A DNA stretch of 5,084 nt from JAAZIN01 sp964464625 (GTDB lineage Bacteria > Bacillota > Dethiobacteria > DTU022): positions 1 through 5,084 of the forward strand of contig CAYXKD010000119.1 in assembly GCA_964464625.1 (NCBI GenBank). The letters run 5' to 3'. The translations under genes and the position numbers were made by a program. This document shows, in pieces, positions 1 through 4,893 of the stretch. The notes under the pieces were generated by a model, which was not told where the DNA came from, did no database searches, and saw only the letters and a list, made by a program, of their open reading frames with translations. Numbering within the stretch: the first letter of the stretch is position 1; the number at the start of each line of letters is the position of its first letter.

Positions 1-86
1 CCAGGGATAAGCTCATCGCCACCCTGGTGCCGCCCCTTCTATTTCTTATCGTCGTGGTGGGTATGGTTTTCTATAGCTGCATTTGA
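1..86 (+). CDS. C-terminal end of an unidentified membrane protein (partial)
   Basis: The gene enters from the left edge; codons run in phase from base 3 and stop at TGA 84-86. The 27 visible residues begin RDKLIATLVPP and continue into one strongly hydrophobic segment (LLFLIVVVGMVFY) before a short SCI tail, so the visible part is a single transmembrane helix ending at or near the C-terminus. This could be the last helix of a transporter or a complete one-helix peptide whose start lies outside the window. A tiny membrane protein follows 75 bases later on the same strand. Some symporters carry very small partner subunits encoded directly downstream, so a transporter is a reasonable guess, but no family motif is visible. 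Another frame is also open here, but its translation does not look like a protein. Confidence 0.5.
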   Translation, partial: RDKLIATLVPPLLFLIVVVGMVFYSCI

Positions 87-161
87 AAAGCGGAGATCAG
101 GGAAAGGGAATCAGAGGTTATTGTTATTGAGAAATGAACCATTCCGGAGGGAGCTAATGGC

Positions 162-260
162 ATGGCTGTTTTATCGCGTATTATTATCCTGCCGCTACTG
201 TTTTTAACACCCCTTTTTTCGGCGATCTACCTGGCTATAACCAAAAAGCAGGGTTATTAA
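162..260 (+). CDS. Small single-helix membrane protein, 32 residues
   Basis: A 32-codon frame starts MAVLSRIIILPLLFL and ends AITKKQGY. One hydrophobic segment covers about residues 6-26, and the C-terminus carries two lysines, suggesting a helix with its tail in the cytoplasm by the positive-inside rule. The site GGAGGG at 146-151 sits 10 bases before ATG 162, good spacing for translation. An ATG at 157 is closer to that site but opens a frame of only 16 codons, so 162 is preferred. It follows the hydrophobic C-terminus ending at 86 in the same direction, perhaps co-transcribed. Tiny subunits of this kind accompany some transporters and respiratory complexes, but it lacks the WGG-type pattern of MetS-like subunits and is not recognisable as KdpF or CydX. 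Function unknown. Confidence 0.55.
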   Translation: MAVLSRIIILPLLFLTPLFSAIYLAITKKQGY

Positions 261-305
261 GTCAGCTGCAGCCTAAGGCGGAGAGCCCGCTGAATGGATA
301 ACAGG

Positions 306-321
306 ATGGCCGGCCGGCCAT
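306..321. repeat. 16-base perfect palindrome rich in GGCC
   Basis: ATGGCCGGCCGGCCAT reads the same on both strands, with no central spacer. It lies 46 bases after the small membrane gene and is not followed by a T run on either strand, so it is not an intrinsic terminator. It could be a protein-binding site or chance in GC-rich DNA. A GGCCGGCC core recurs near 1473. Confidence 0.4.
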
Positions 322-381
322 GAGATGCGCTAAGATGCTACCCGGCAGCCGGGCTGGTTCTGCAACAATTGCGGAACGCAG

Positions 382-432
382 TCAAAGAGAGCCAAAGGAA
401 GGCTCCGGCCTGCCAGAATGTCTGCTCTTTGA
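382..432. repeat. Inverted repeat TCAAAGAG / CTCTTTGA
   Basis: TCAAAGAG at 382-389 pairs perfectly with CTCTTTGA at 425-432, with 35 bases between. A nested GAGCC (389-393) / GGCTC (401-405) pair competes with it. On the plus strand the repeat is followed by an AT-rich stretch (ATTATATTTATT) rather than a clean T run, so a factor-independent terminator for the small membrane gene is possible but weak. Confidence 0.3.
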
Positions 433-447
433 ATTATATTTATTGTG

Positions 448-471
448 CTGCCGGCTACCGCCCTGCGGCAG
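448..471. repeat. Short hairpin CTGCCG / CGGCAG downstream of hrb
   Basis: CTGCCG at 448-453 and CGGCAG at 466-471 can form a 6-base stem with a 12-base loop, 47 bases beyond the hrb stop codon. On the minus strand the bases after the hairpin are A-rich, not U-rich in the transcript, so it does not qualify as an intrinsic terminator. It might block 3' exonucleases. No better terminator for hrb is visible between 261 and 517. Confidence 0.25.
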
Positions 472-517
472 TCATCCCTGCTTTCAGCCCCGGCGCTATA
501 CAATTATGCTTTGCTGC

Positions 518-1201
518 TTAATCGATCTTCTTGAAAGCCTCCTTGCCCGCCCCGCACACGGGACAGACCCAGCCGGCAGGCAGATTCTCAAAGGGTGTTC
601 CCGGTGGGACATTTCTTTCCGGATCTCCTTTTTCCGGGTCATACCGGTAGCCGCAAACAGTGCACTCGTAAACGCCGCTCATTTCGCTGCTTTGCTCATC
701 TTTGATGTAGGTGGGAGCAGCCGGCGGGGTGCCGCCGCCTTTGATCCGGTGATAATAGGCGTAAGTCATGGGGTTACCCCTCTTCAAGACCTCAGCACCG
801 GTGATCTCCCCAATGAAAATGGTGTGTGTGCCCGCATCCATCTCTTGAACGATTTTGGCTTCGATATAGGCTAAAACGTCATCTTTCAGGTAGGGCAGCC
901 CTCCTGCAGTTGTCCCGTACGCCAAACCCTCAAATTTGTCTATATCCCGACCCGACTTGAAACCGAATTGCCCGATCAGGGATAGAGGAGCCTCCTCCGC
1001 CAGGATGGAGACGGCAAAAAGCCCGCTACTTTTGATAAAACTGTTGGTCAGATTCCCCTTGTTGATACTGACGGCAAGGGTAGGCGGATCATTTGAAATC
1101 TGGAAAACCGTATTGGCAATCTGCCCGTTTATACGCTCTCCTTCCCTGGATGTAACTACATAAAGCCCGTAGCTGATGCTGTGCAGTGCCTTTAAATCCA
1201 T
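518..1201 (-). CDS. hrb: High-molecular-weight rubredoxin (flavin reductase-like domain fused to rubredoxin)
   Basis: The 227-residue product has two domains. Residues about 1-155 are a flavin reductase-like FMN-binding domain (opening MDLKALHSISYGLYVVTS, with NTVFQISNDPPTLAVSIN following). Residues about 178-224 are a rubredoxin with the iron ligands of CTVCG (Cys180, Cys183) and CPVCG (Cys213, Cys216); a linker rich in Gly, Pro and Ala joins them. This architecture and length match Hrb of Moorella thermoacetica, which takes electrons from NAD(P)H and passes them through rubredoxin to the diiron flavoprotein FprA for NO or O2 reduction. It is cytoplasmic. An ATG at 1210 directly abuts the Shine-Dalgarno sequence, so the ATG at 1201, nine bases from it, is chosen. 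No fprA is adjacent, which is unusual for this family. Confidence 0.93.
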   Translation of the reverse strand: MDLKALHSISYGLYVVTSREGERINGQIANTVFQISNDPPTLAVSINKGNLTNSFIKSSGLFAVSILAEEAPLSLIGQFGFKSGRDIDKFEGLAYGTTAGGLPYLKDDVLAYIEAKIVQEMDAGTHTIFIGEITGAEVLKRGNPMTYAYYHRIKGGGTPPAAPTYIKDEQSSEMSGVYECTVCGYRYDPEKGDPERNVPPGTPFENLPAGWVCPVCGAGKEAFKKID

Positions 1202-1210
1202 CTTCCACAT

Positions 1211-1217
1211 CTCCCTG
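1211..1217 (-). promoter_or_regulatory. Ribosome binding site deciding the hrb start
   Basis: On the minus strand CAGGGAG occupies 1217-1211. The upstream ATG (1210-1208) touches it, too close for initiation, while the ATG at 1201-1199 lies nine bases away. The second start also gives the family's usual N-terminus MDLKAL. Confidence 0.75.
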
Positions 1218-1238
1218 TTTTTTGATTTTTGAAAGACT

Positions 1239-1271
1239 TGGTGAGCCGGGAACGGTGTTTTTAACTCACCA
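1239..1271. repeat. Inverted repeat TGGTGAG / CTCACCA upstream of hrb
   Basis: Seven-base arms at 1239-1245 and 1265-1271 are separated by 19 bases. In the hrb transcript this could form a hairpin whose 3' arm lies about 20 bases before the ribosome binding site. Alternatively the arms are half-sites for a regulator. There is no U tract to make it a terminator. Confidence 0.4.
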
Positions 1272-1303
1272 GAATGCTCAGGCTCTCTAGCTATATTTTC
1301 TCT

Positions 1304-1315
1304 TTATCGCGATAA
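1304..1315. promoter_or_regulatory. Palindrome TTATCGCGATAA, possible operator
   Basis: A perfect 12-base palindrome with no spacer lies about 100 bases upstream of the hrb start and downstream of the candidate promoter. Its symmetry fits a dimeric regulator, but it matches no operator consensus I can name with confidence. Confidence 0.25.
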
Positions 1316-1363
1316 TACGCTCAATTTGCCGCTCGCTGCCCCGGGTGAGGCCTTTAATTTCAA

Positions 1364-1405
1364 AAGGTGCTTATTCCTCCCGGGGATTGTCATTTTGAGC
1401 ACCTT
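1364..1405. repeat. Inverted repeat AAGGTGCT / AGCACCTT at the expected 5' end of hrb mRNA
   Basis: Perfect 8-base arms lie at 1364-1371 and 1398-1405, separated by 26 bases. The outer arm begins only a few bases after the transcription start predicted from the -10 box at 1414-1419. The repeat could be a 5'-terminal stabilising hairpin, or an operator overlapping the start site. Confidence 0.4.
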
Positions 1406-1413
1406 GCGCGGTT

Positions 1414-1419
1414 ATTATA
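1414..1419 (-). promoter_or_regulatory. Candidate extended -10 promoter for hrb
   Basis: The minus strand reads TGGTATAAT, a perfect sigma-A -10 hexamer with the TG extension. The best hexamer at 17-base spacing is CTGATC (1442-1437), a poor -35 box that the TG extension could compensate for. The start of transcription would fall near 1407. Confidence 0.5.
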
Positions 1420-1560
1420 CCACCGGCAGGGGAAAAGATCAGCATCTTAAAAATAATATGACTATTCAGGAGGGCCGGCCTCTTTCCCTCTCTTTAAAAC
1501 CCCTTACTGCTGCAATTTCAGTTCCAGGCCGCCCCGCCGCCGGTAACCTGCGCCCCGGCT
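1420..1560. other. Intergenic stretch without a recognisable gene
   Basis: Between the hrb promoter and the ATPase remnant nothing functional is recognised. The plus-strand frame of the remnant stays open back to 1498, but its translation (rich in Q, P and A) does not resemble a P-type ATPase, so the junction between remnant and unrelated DNA probably lies near 1560-1580. Confidence 0.4.
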
Positions 1561-1773
1561 ACAGGGGATGAGCGCGGGATCGCCCTGCTCGCTTCCGGCA
1601 GCGGTCTTTTAAACCCTGTTACCGGAGCGCTGGCACATAATATTGGATCTGTAATTGTGGTAATCAATTCAGCCAGGTTAATCGGCTGGTCAGCCCGCCC
1701 GCGCCCCATCACCGCAGGTAATCTTGACAAACGGTGGGCTTTGCCAGGGATTGGAGTTGAAAATGACAGTTGA
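1561..1773 (+). pseudogene. C-terminal remnant of a heavy-metal P-type ATPase
   Basis: In this frame residues encoded at about 1576-1689 read GIALLASGSGLLNPVTGAL followed by AHNIGSVIVVINSARLIGW. The pattern NPxxGALxHNxGSxxVVxNSxRLL is characteristic of the last two transmembrane helices of heavy-metal P1B-type ATPases, which export or import Cu, Zn, Cd or similar ions. The frame stops at TGA 1771-1773 after about 27 extra residues (from SARPRP) that do not look conserved. There is no ATG, no plausible alternative start and no Shine-Dalgarno site. The phosphorylation loop (DKTGT), ATP-binding region and ion-binding CPC-type helix are all absent; the DNA upstream holds hrb in the opposite direction. 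It is therefore a deletion remnant, and its metal specificity cannot be told. Confidence 0.72.
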
Positions 1774-1800
1774 ATAGCCCTTTTCAGGTGCAATCAGACT

Positions 1801-1829
1801 TTCACAATACAGGTAATGTTTTGTATAAT
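1801..1829 (+). promoter_or_regulatory. Sigma-A-type promoter for the lipoprotein operon
   Basis: TTCACA (1801-1806, five of six matches to TTGACA) and a perfect TATAAT (1824-1829) are separated by the optimal 17 bases. Transcription would start near 1836, about 40 bases before the lipoprotein start codon. Confidence 0.78.
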
Positions 1830-1877
1830 AGATAAAGCGTTACCCCTGAACACTGAAGGGGAGAAAGGGGCCAAGGT

Positions 1878-2495
1878 ATGGGCAGATCCAGGAGAGCACT
1901 TTTACTGCTGCTGGCGGTTGCAATGGCGCTTGTTTTTGCCGGCTGCGCCGCGGAAAAATTAACTGAACCTGTGAATGGAGAAGGGGATCAGGAAGAGCCT
2001 GGTTCAAACTCTTCTATATTGGGGGATGAGGGAAACTGTGATTACATTCTTCCTCCTGATTACTGGAATAAGGGCGTAGTACTGGAGGGAAGCCCGGAAA
2101 TGGGATACCTTTTGCTGGGCTTTACCGTGCCTGCCGGGACATTGCTTTATGCACCCTTTGACGGCATTACAGGGGTTGTCTCCCTTGAGGACTACAGTTC
2201 CGATGAAAGCAGCTCCGGTAAAAGCTATAAAGGGTGCTCGCTTTACGCAGCAGAAAGCTTGAACGGCTTTTCTGCTTACAATGTTGGCAGCGCTGCCGAA
2301 GGTCCCATCAATGCCGGGGATGTTTTTGCTAAAGTAAGCTCTGATGAGCATATCTTCCCGAAGCACTACGGAAAAGTCAACCTGATCCTGGAATTCAATC
2401 TTTTTGATTCAGAATCGGCAGATTATGCTGAGATGCAGGCTCTTTTTGGAGAAATATTTGACCATCTGCTTAAAAAAGGGAAGGGGAAATCCTGA
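1878..2495 (+). CDS. Lipoprotein with a degenerate LytM/M23-like fold, 205 residues
   Basis: The N-terminus is a lipoprotein signal: basic GRSRR, a hydrophobic core of Leu, Ala and Val, and the lipobox VFAGC with Cys23 as the lipidated residue. A short acidic linker (to about residue 50) follows. Residues about 78-175 resemble an M23 fold: PAGTLLYAPFDGITGVV (85-101) parallels the GTPVxAxxDGxV strand of M23 enzymes, INAGDVFAKVS parallels the VxxGQxIGxVG strand, and NLILEFN occupies the place of HLHWEVN. The HxxxD and HxH zinc ligands are missing, so it should not be a peptidase. AAAGGGG (1864-1870) lies seven bases before the ATG. The next gene overlaps its stop codon and encodes an intact M23 lipoprotein. 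The fold assignment is my inference; a lipoprotein of unknown function is the safe call. Confidence 0.82.
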   Translation: MGRSRRALLLLLAVAMALVFAGCAAEKLTEPVNGEGDQEEPGSNSSILGDEGNCDYILPPDYWNKGVVLEGSPEMGYLLLGFTVPAGTLLYAPFDGITGVVSLEDYSSDESSSGKSYKGCSLYAAESLNGFSAYNVGSAAEGPINAGDVFAKVSSDEHIFPKHYGKVNLILEFNLFDSESADYAEMQALFGEIFDHLLKKGKGKS

Positions 2496-3496
2496 TGGGA
2501 ACCGGTTTTTACCGCTCCCGGTGCAGCCGTTTTCTGATGGTAAAAGGGGTTGCCGCGGGGCTTCTATGTTTTCTCATGCTGCTGCTTGCCTCTTGCCGGC
2601 TGCCGGTGACGCCGGCCGGGAACGGTCACGGCGAAGCTGTTGAGGGGCAGCAGGAGAAAAGCCTTCCCGAAGAAGAGCCGGGCATCATGTATTATCCCAC
2701 CGCACCGGGGCCCGGTGATTTCACCATGCTGGCAGTGGGACCCTGCCCCGCAGGGAGCAGCGTTACCGTTGAAGCGGAGCCCGGTTTTACCCTTTCGCCG
2801 CCTTACCGGCACGGCGATTTCGATTACTTTATCCTGGGGATCGGTTTCCAGGTTCAGCCCGGAGCGCACATCCTGAGTTTCAGGCTGGATAAATCCGGCG
2901 GCGGTGAATGCAGGGAGATTGCCTGGGAGATGGAGGTCGCTCCCCGCGATTTCGAGACCTCCCGATTCAGCGTGCCCGTGAAATGGAGTGAGGAAGAGGC
3001 TGCCCAAAGAATTTCCGAAGAGAGCGAAAGGGTTCGCCTGGCCCGCCGGACCACGGAGCCGGCCCCCCTGTGGTATCAGCCTTTCATCATCCCCCTGGAT
3101 GCCCGCATCAGCTCTGAATACGGAGCCGTTCGGATCATCAATGAGGGCGCTCCAAGCAGGCATGCGGGGCTCGACCTGGCTGCCCATACCGGGACGCCTG
3201 TTGCAGCAACCAATGATGGGATCGTCAGGCTGGCTGCGCCGCTGCTGGCTCATGGCAATATGGTGATCATCGATCATGGAATGAATCTGTCGAGCTCTTA
3301 TCTGCATCTGGACAGCATCGAGGTTGAAGAGGGAGTGCGCGTCAGCAGGGGGCAGATTATCGGCCTCGTGGGAGAGACCGGCTTTGCCAGCGGCCCCCAC
3401 CTGCACTGGGAAGTGAACCTGGGCCAGATCCCGGTGAACCCCCTCCAGCTGGTGCAGGATGCCCTGTTTTATCTGCCCACCCCCGCCGTTCCCTGA
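2495..3496 (+). CDS. M23-family zinc metallopeptidase lipoprotein (peptidoglycan endopeptidase), 333 residues
   Basis: A lipoprotein signal ends in the lipobox LLASC (Cys34). After an acidic linker, residues about 68-150 form a beta-rich, probably Ig-like domain such as precedes many M23 enzymes. The M23 (LytM) domain spans about 193-320 and keeps every key residue: RHAGLD with zinc ligands His223 and Asp227, SYLHLD with His271, and HLHW with His302 and the zinc ligand His304. Such enzymes cut peptide cross-links in peptidoglycan; the lipid anchor places this one on the outer face of the cytoplasmic membrane. Its ATG shares one base with the upstream TGA, and AAGGGGA (2481-2487) lies seven bases before it, so translation is probably coupled. 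An internal ATG (codon 15) also leaves a complete signal peptide but has a poorer ribosome site. Confidence 0.92.
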   Translation: MGTGFYRSRCSRFLMVKGVAAGLLCFLMLLLASCRLPVTPAGNGHGEAVEGQQEKSLPEEEPGIMYYPTAPGPGDFTMLAVGPCPAGSSVTVEAEPGFTLSPPYRHGDFDYFILGIGFQVQPGAHILSFRLDKSGGGECREIAWEMEVAPRDFETSRFSVPVKWSEEEAAQRISEESERVRLARRTTEPAPLWYQPFIIPLDARISSEYGAVRIINEGAPSRHAGLDLAAHTGTPVAATNDGIVRLAAPLLAHGNMVIIDHGMNLSSSYLHLDSIEVEEGVRVSRGQIIGLVGETGFASGPHLHWEVNLGQIPVNPLQLVQDALFYLPTPAVP

Positions 3497-3497
3497 C

Positions 3498-4889
3498 TCA
3501 TCGGGCTTTTTCCAGAGAGACGAGTTTCTCTCCGAGGGGCTGGGGTGCCCCTTGCAGCTCCTGCCGCAGGAATAAAAAGAGGACCAGTGAGAGCAGTGTT
3601 GTAGCCACATCCGCTGCCGGCAGGGCGCGGATGAAGCCGTTAAATCCCCACTGCGTGCTGAAGATGGCCAGGAAGGGGACGTAGAAGAAACCTTGCCGGC
3701 CCAGAGATATGATCAGCGATTGCACTCCTTTACCCAGAGCCTGGAACATGGACATAAAGAGCATCTGCATGGCCAGGACAGGCATGGCCAGGGAGAAGGA
3801 GCGGATAATCTGTGCCCCCAGGTCGATGACAACGGGATCATTGATAAAGACCCTGATCCAGAAATCGGAAAATATAAAGAATAGAAATGCAAAGGCGGTG
3901 CACATGATCGTGCCGACGAGTGCTGATTTCTTGATTGTTTCCTGCAGGCGGTTGTAGTTCTTGGCCCCGTAGCTGTAACCCATGAGGGGCTGACAGCCGC
4001 TTCCCAGGCCCATGGAGAGCATGACAGTAATGTTGGAAATGCGCCTGGCCACCCCGTTTGCCGCCACAACCTCATCTCCGAAACCTCTGGCAAAGACATT
4101 GCCCACTGCGAAGCCGGTGCTGGTGAGCAGCATCCCGATGGAGGCGGGTATGCCGACCTTGAAGATCTCGGCGTACACATCGCGATCAAACTTGTAATGC
4201 TTCCAGGAGATGGAGACAACCCCCTTTTTCCTGGTATAGAAAGAGAGGCAGTATGAAAAACCGACAATGTTGCCGATGACCGTGGCGATGGCGGCGCCGG
4301 CTACATCCATTTTCAGCAGAAAGATAAAAATGGGGTCAAGCACAATGTTCAACAGGGAGCCGCTGACCATGCCGATCATCGCCTCTCTCGTCGCCCCTTC
4401 GGATCGCAGAAGCCCTGCCAGGGCCATCTTCAACCCGATAAAAGGGCTGCCCACCAGCATGATGGAGAGATATCTTTTTCCAAATCCGATGGTATTCACA
4501 CTGGCGCCGGCGGACATCAACACAGGCTCAATAAAGATAAGCCCAATGATGGAGACAGCGGTGCAGACAGCGGCGGCGGACCAGAAAGATACCGCACCCG
4601 CCCGGCTGGCGGCTGCTCTTTCCCCCTGTCCCAGCAGCCTCGATATAAGCGAAGCTCCCCCCACCGCAAAGATATTTCCAAATGCCTGGATCATCATAAA
4701 AACAGGCATCGATATGGCGATGGCGGCGACCATGTTGGGTTCGTTCAGCTTGCCGATAAAAAATGTATCGGTCATGTTGTAGATAACCTGCACGAGCATG
4801 GCCATCATCGTGGGCAAGGCCAGGGTCCAGATAGCCCTGTACACGGGCATAGAACTAAGAATATGGGTCCGGTCCAGCTGCTTGCTCAT
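3498..4889 (-). CDS. MATE-family multidrug efflux transporter, 463 residues
   Basis: This is a polytopic membrane protein of the usual MATE length, with two homologous halves and about 12 transmembrane segments. Family signatures are VQVIYNMTDTFFIGKL (residues 33-48), LLNIVLDPIFIF (about 180-191) and GLGSGCQPLMGYSYGAKNYN (294-313), the last typical of the second half. It resembles the MepA/NorM group, which exports cationic drugs and dyes in exchange for H+ or Na+; substrate and ion cannot be told here. An upstream ATG (4910) would overlap the previous gene and has no ribosome site. The ATG at 4889 has AAGGAA (4903-4898) eight bases before it and is chosen. It lies four bases after a MarR-type regulator gene, an order like mepR-mepA. 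It ends one base from the convergent M23 gene. Confidence 0.93.
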   Translation of the reverse strand: MSKQLDRTHILSSMPVYRAIWTLALPTMMAMLVQVIYNMTDTFFIGKLNEPNMVAAIAISMPVFMMIQAFGNIFAVGGASLISRLLGQGERAAASRAGAVSFWSAAAVCTAVSIIGLIFIEPVLMSAGASVNTIGFGKRYLSIMLVGSPFIGLKMALAGLLRSEGATREAMIGMVSGSLLNIVLDPIFIFLLKMDVAGAAIATVIGNIVGFSYCLSFYTRKKGVVSISWKHYKFDRDVYAEIFKVGIPASIGMLLTSTGFAVGNVFARGFGDEVVAANGVARRISNITVMLSMGLGSGCQPLMGYSYGAKNYNRLQETIKKSALVGTIMCTAFAFLFFIFSDFWIRVFINDPVVIDLGAQIIRSFSLAMPVLAMQMLFMSMFQALGKGVQSLIISLGRQGFFYVPFLAIFSTQWGFNGFIRALPAADVATTLLSLVLFLFLRQELQGAPQPLGEKLVSLEKAR

Positions 4890-4893
4890 CGAA

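Larger units (their letters stand above)
1211..1407 (-). other. Probable long 5' leader of hrb with several inverted repeats
   Basis: If the candidate promoter at 1414-1419 is used, hrb mRNA has a leader of about 200 bases. Reading along the minus strand it carries AAGGTGCT/AGCACCTT at its 5' end (1405-1364), the palindrome TTATCGCGATAA (1315-1304), and TGGTGAG/CTCACCA (1271-1239). The last ends about 20 bases before the ribosome binding site, with no T run after it. The pattern suggests a structured regulatory leader or operator sites, but no known riboswitch class could be matched. The stretch also contains short frames that may be a leader peptide or gene debris. Confidence 0.35.

Noticed and set aside
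1..213. An open plus-strand frame covering the left edge through the start of the small membrane gene.
   Set aside because: Its translation is rich in Trp, Arg and Pro without pattern, whereas the adjacent frame gives a clean membrane helix and then a separate gene with its own ribosome site.
320..874. A 184-codon open frame on the plus strand.
   Set aside because: Most of it lies antisense to the well-conserved rubredoxin and flavin domains of hrb, it has no ribosome site, and its translation is not protein-like.
1225..1330. The hrb leader on the minus strand contains AGAGAGCC followed by UGGUGAG, loosely like the distal part of a T-box stem I.
   Set aside because: There is no UGGNACC T-box sequence or antiterminator/terminator before hrb, the apical stem does not pair well, and hrb is not an amino-acid-related gene.
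1326..1571. An 81-codon open frame on the plus strand between hrb and the ATPase remnant.
   Set aside because: No Shine-Dalgarno site precedes its first ATG, and the translation has no recognisable motif. The internal ATG at 1458 gives only a short, proline- and glycine-rich product.
1518..1793. A 91-codon open frame on the minus strand opposite the ATPase remnant.
   Set aside because: Its translation shows no domain, while the plus-strand frame shows a recognisable conserved transmembrane signature.
3482..3510. A possible terminator: CCCG and CGGG arms followed by CTTTTT after the M23 gene.
   Set aside because: The stem is only four bases with a loop of about 17, too weak to call.
2564..3610. 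A 348-codon open frame on the minus strand.
   Set aside because: It is antisense to the M23 gene, whose signal peptide and catalytic motifs are intact, and it also overlaps the MATE 3' end in another frame. High GC at third positions explains such shadows.
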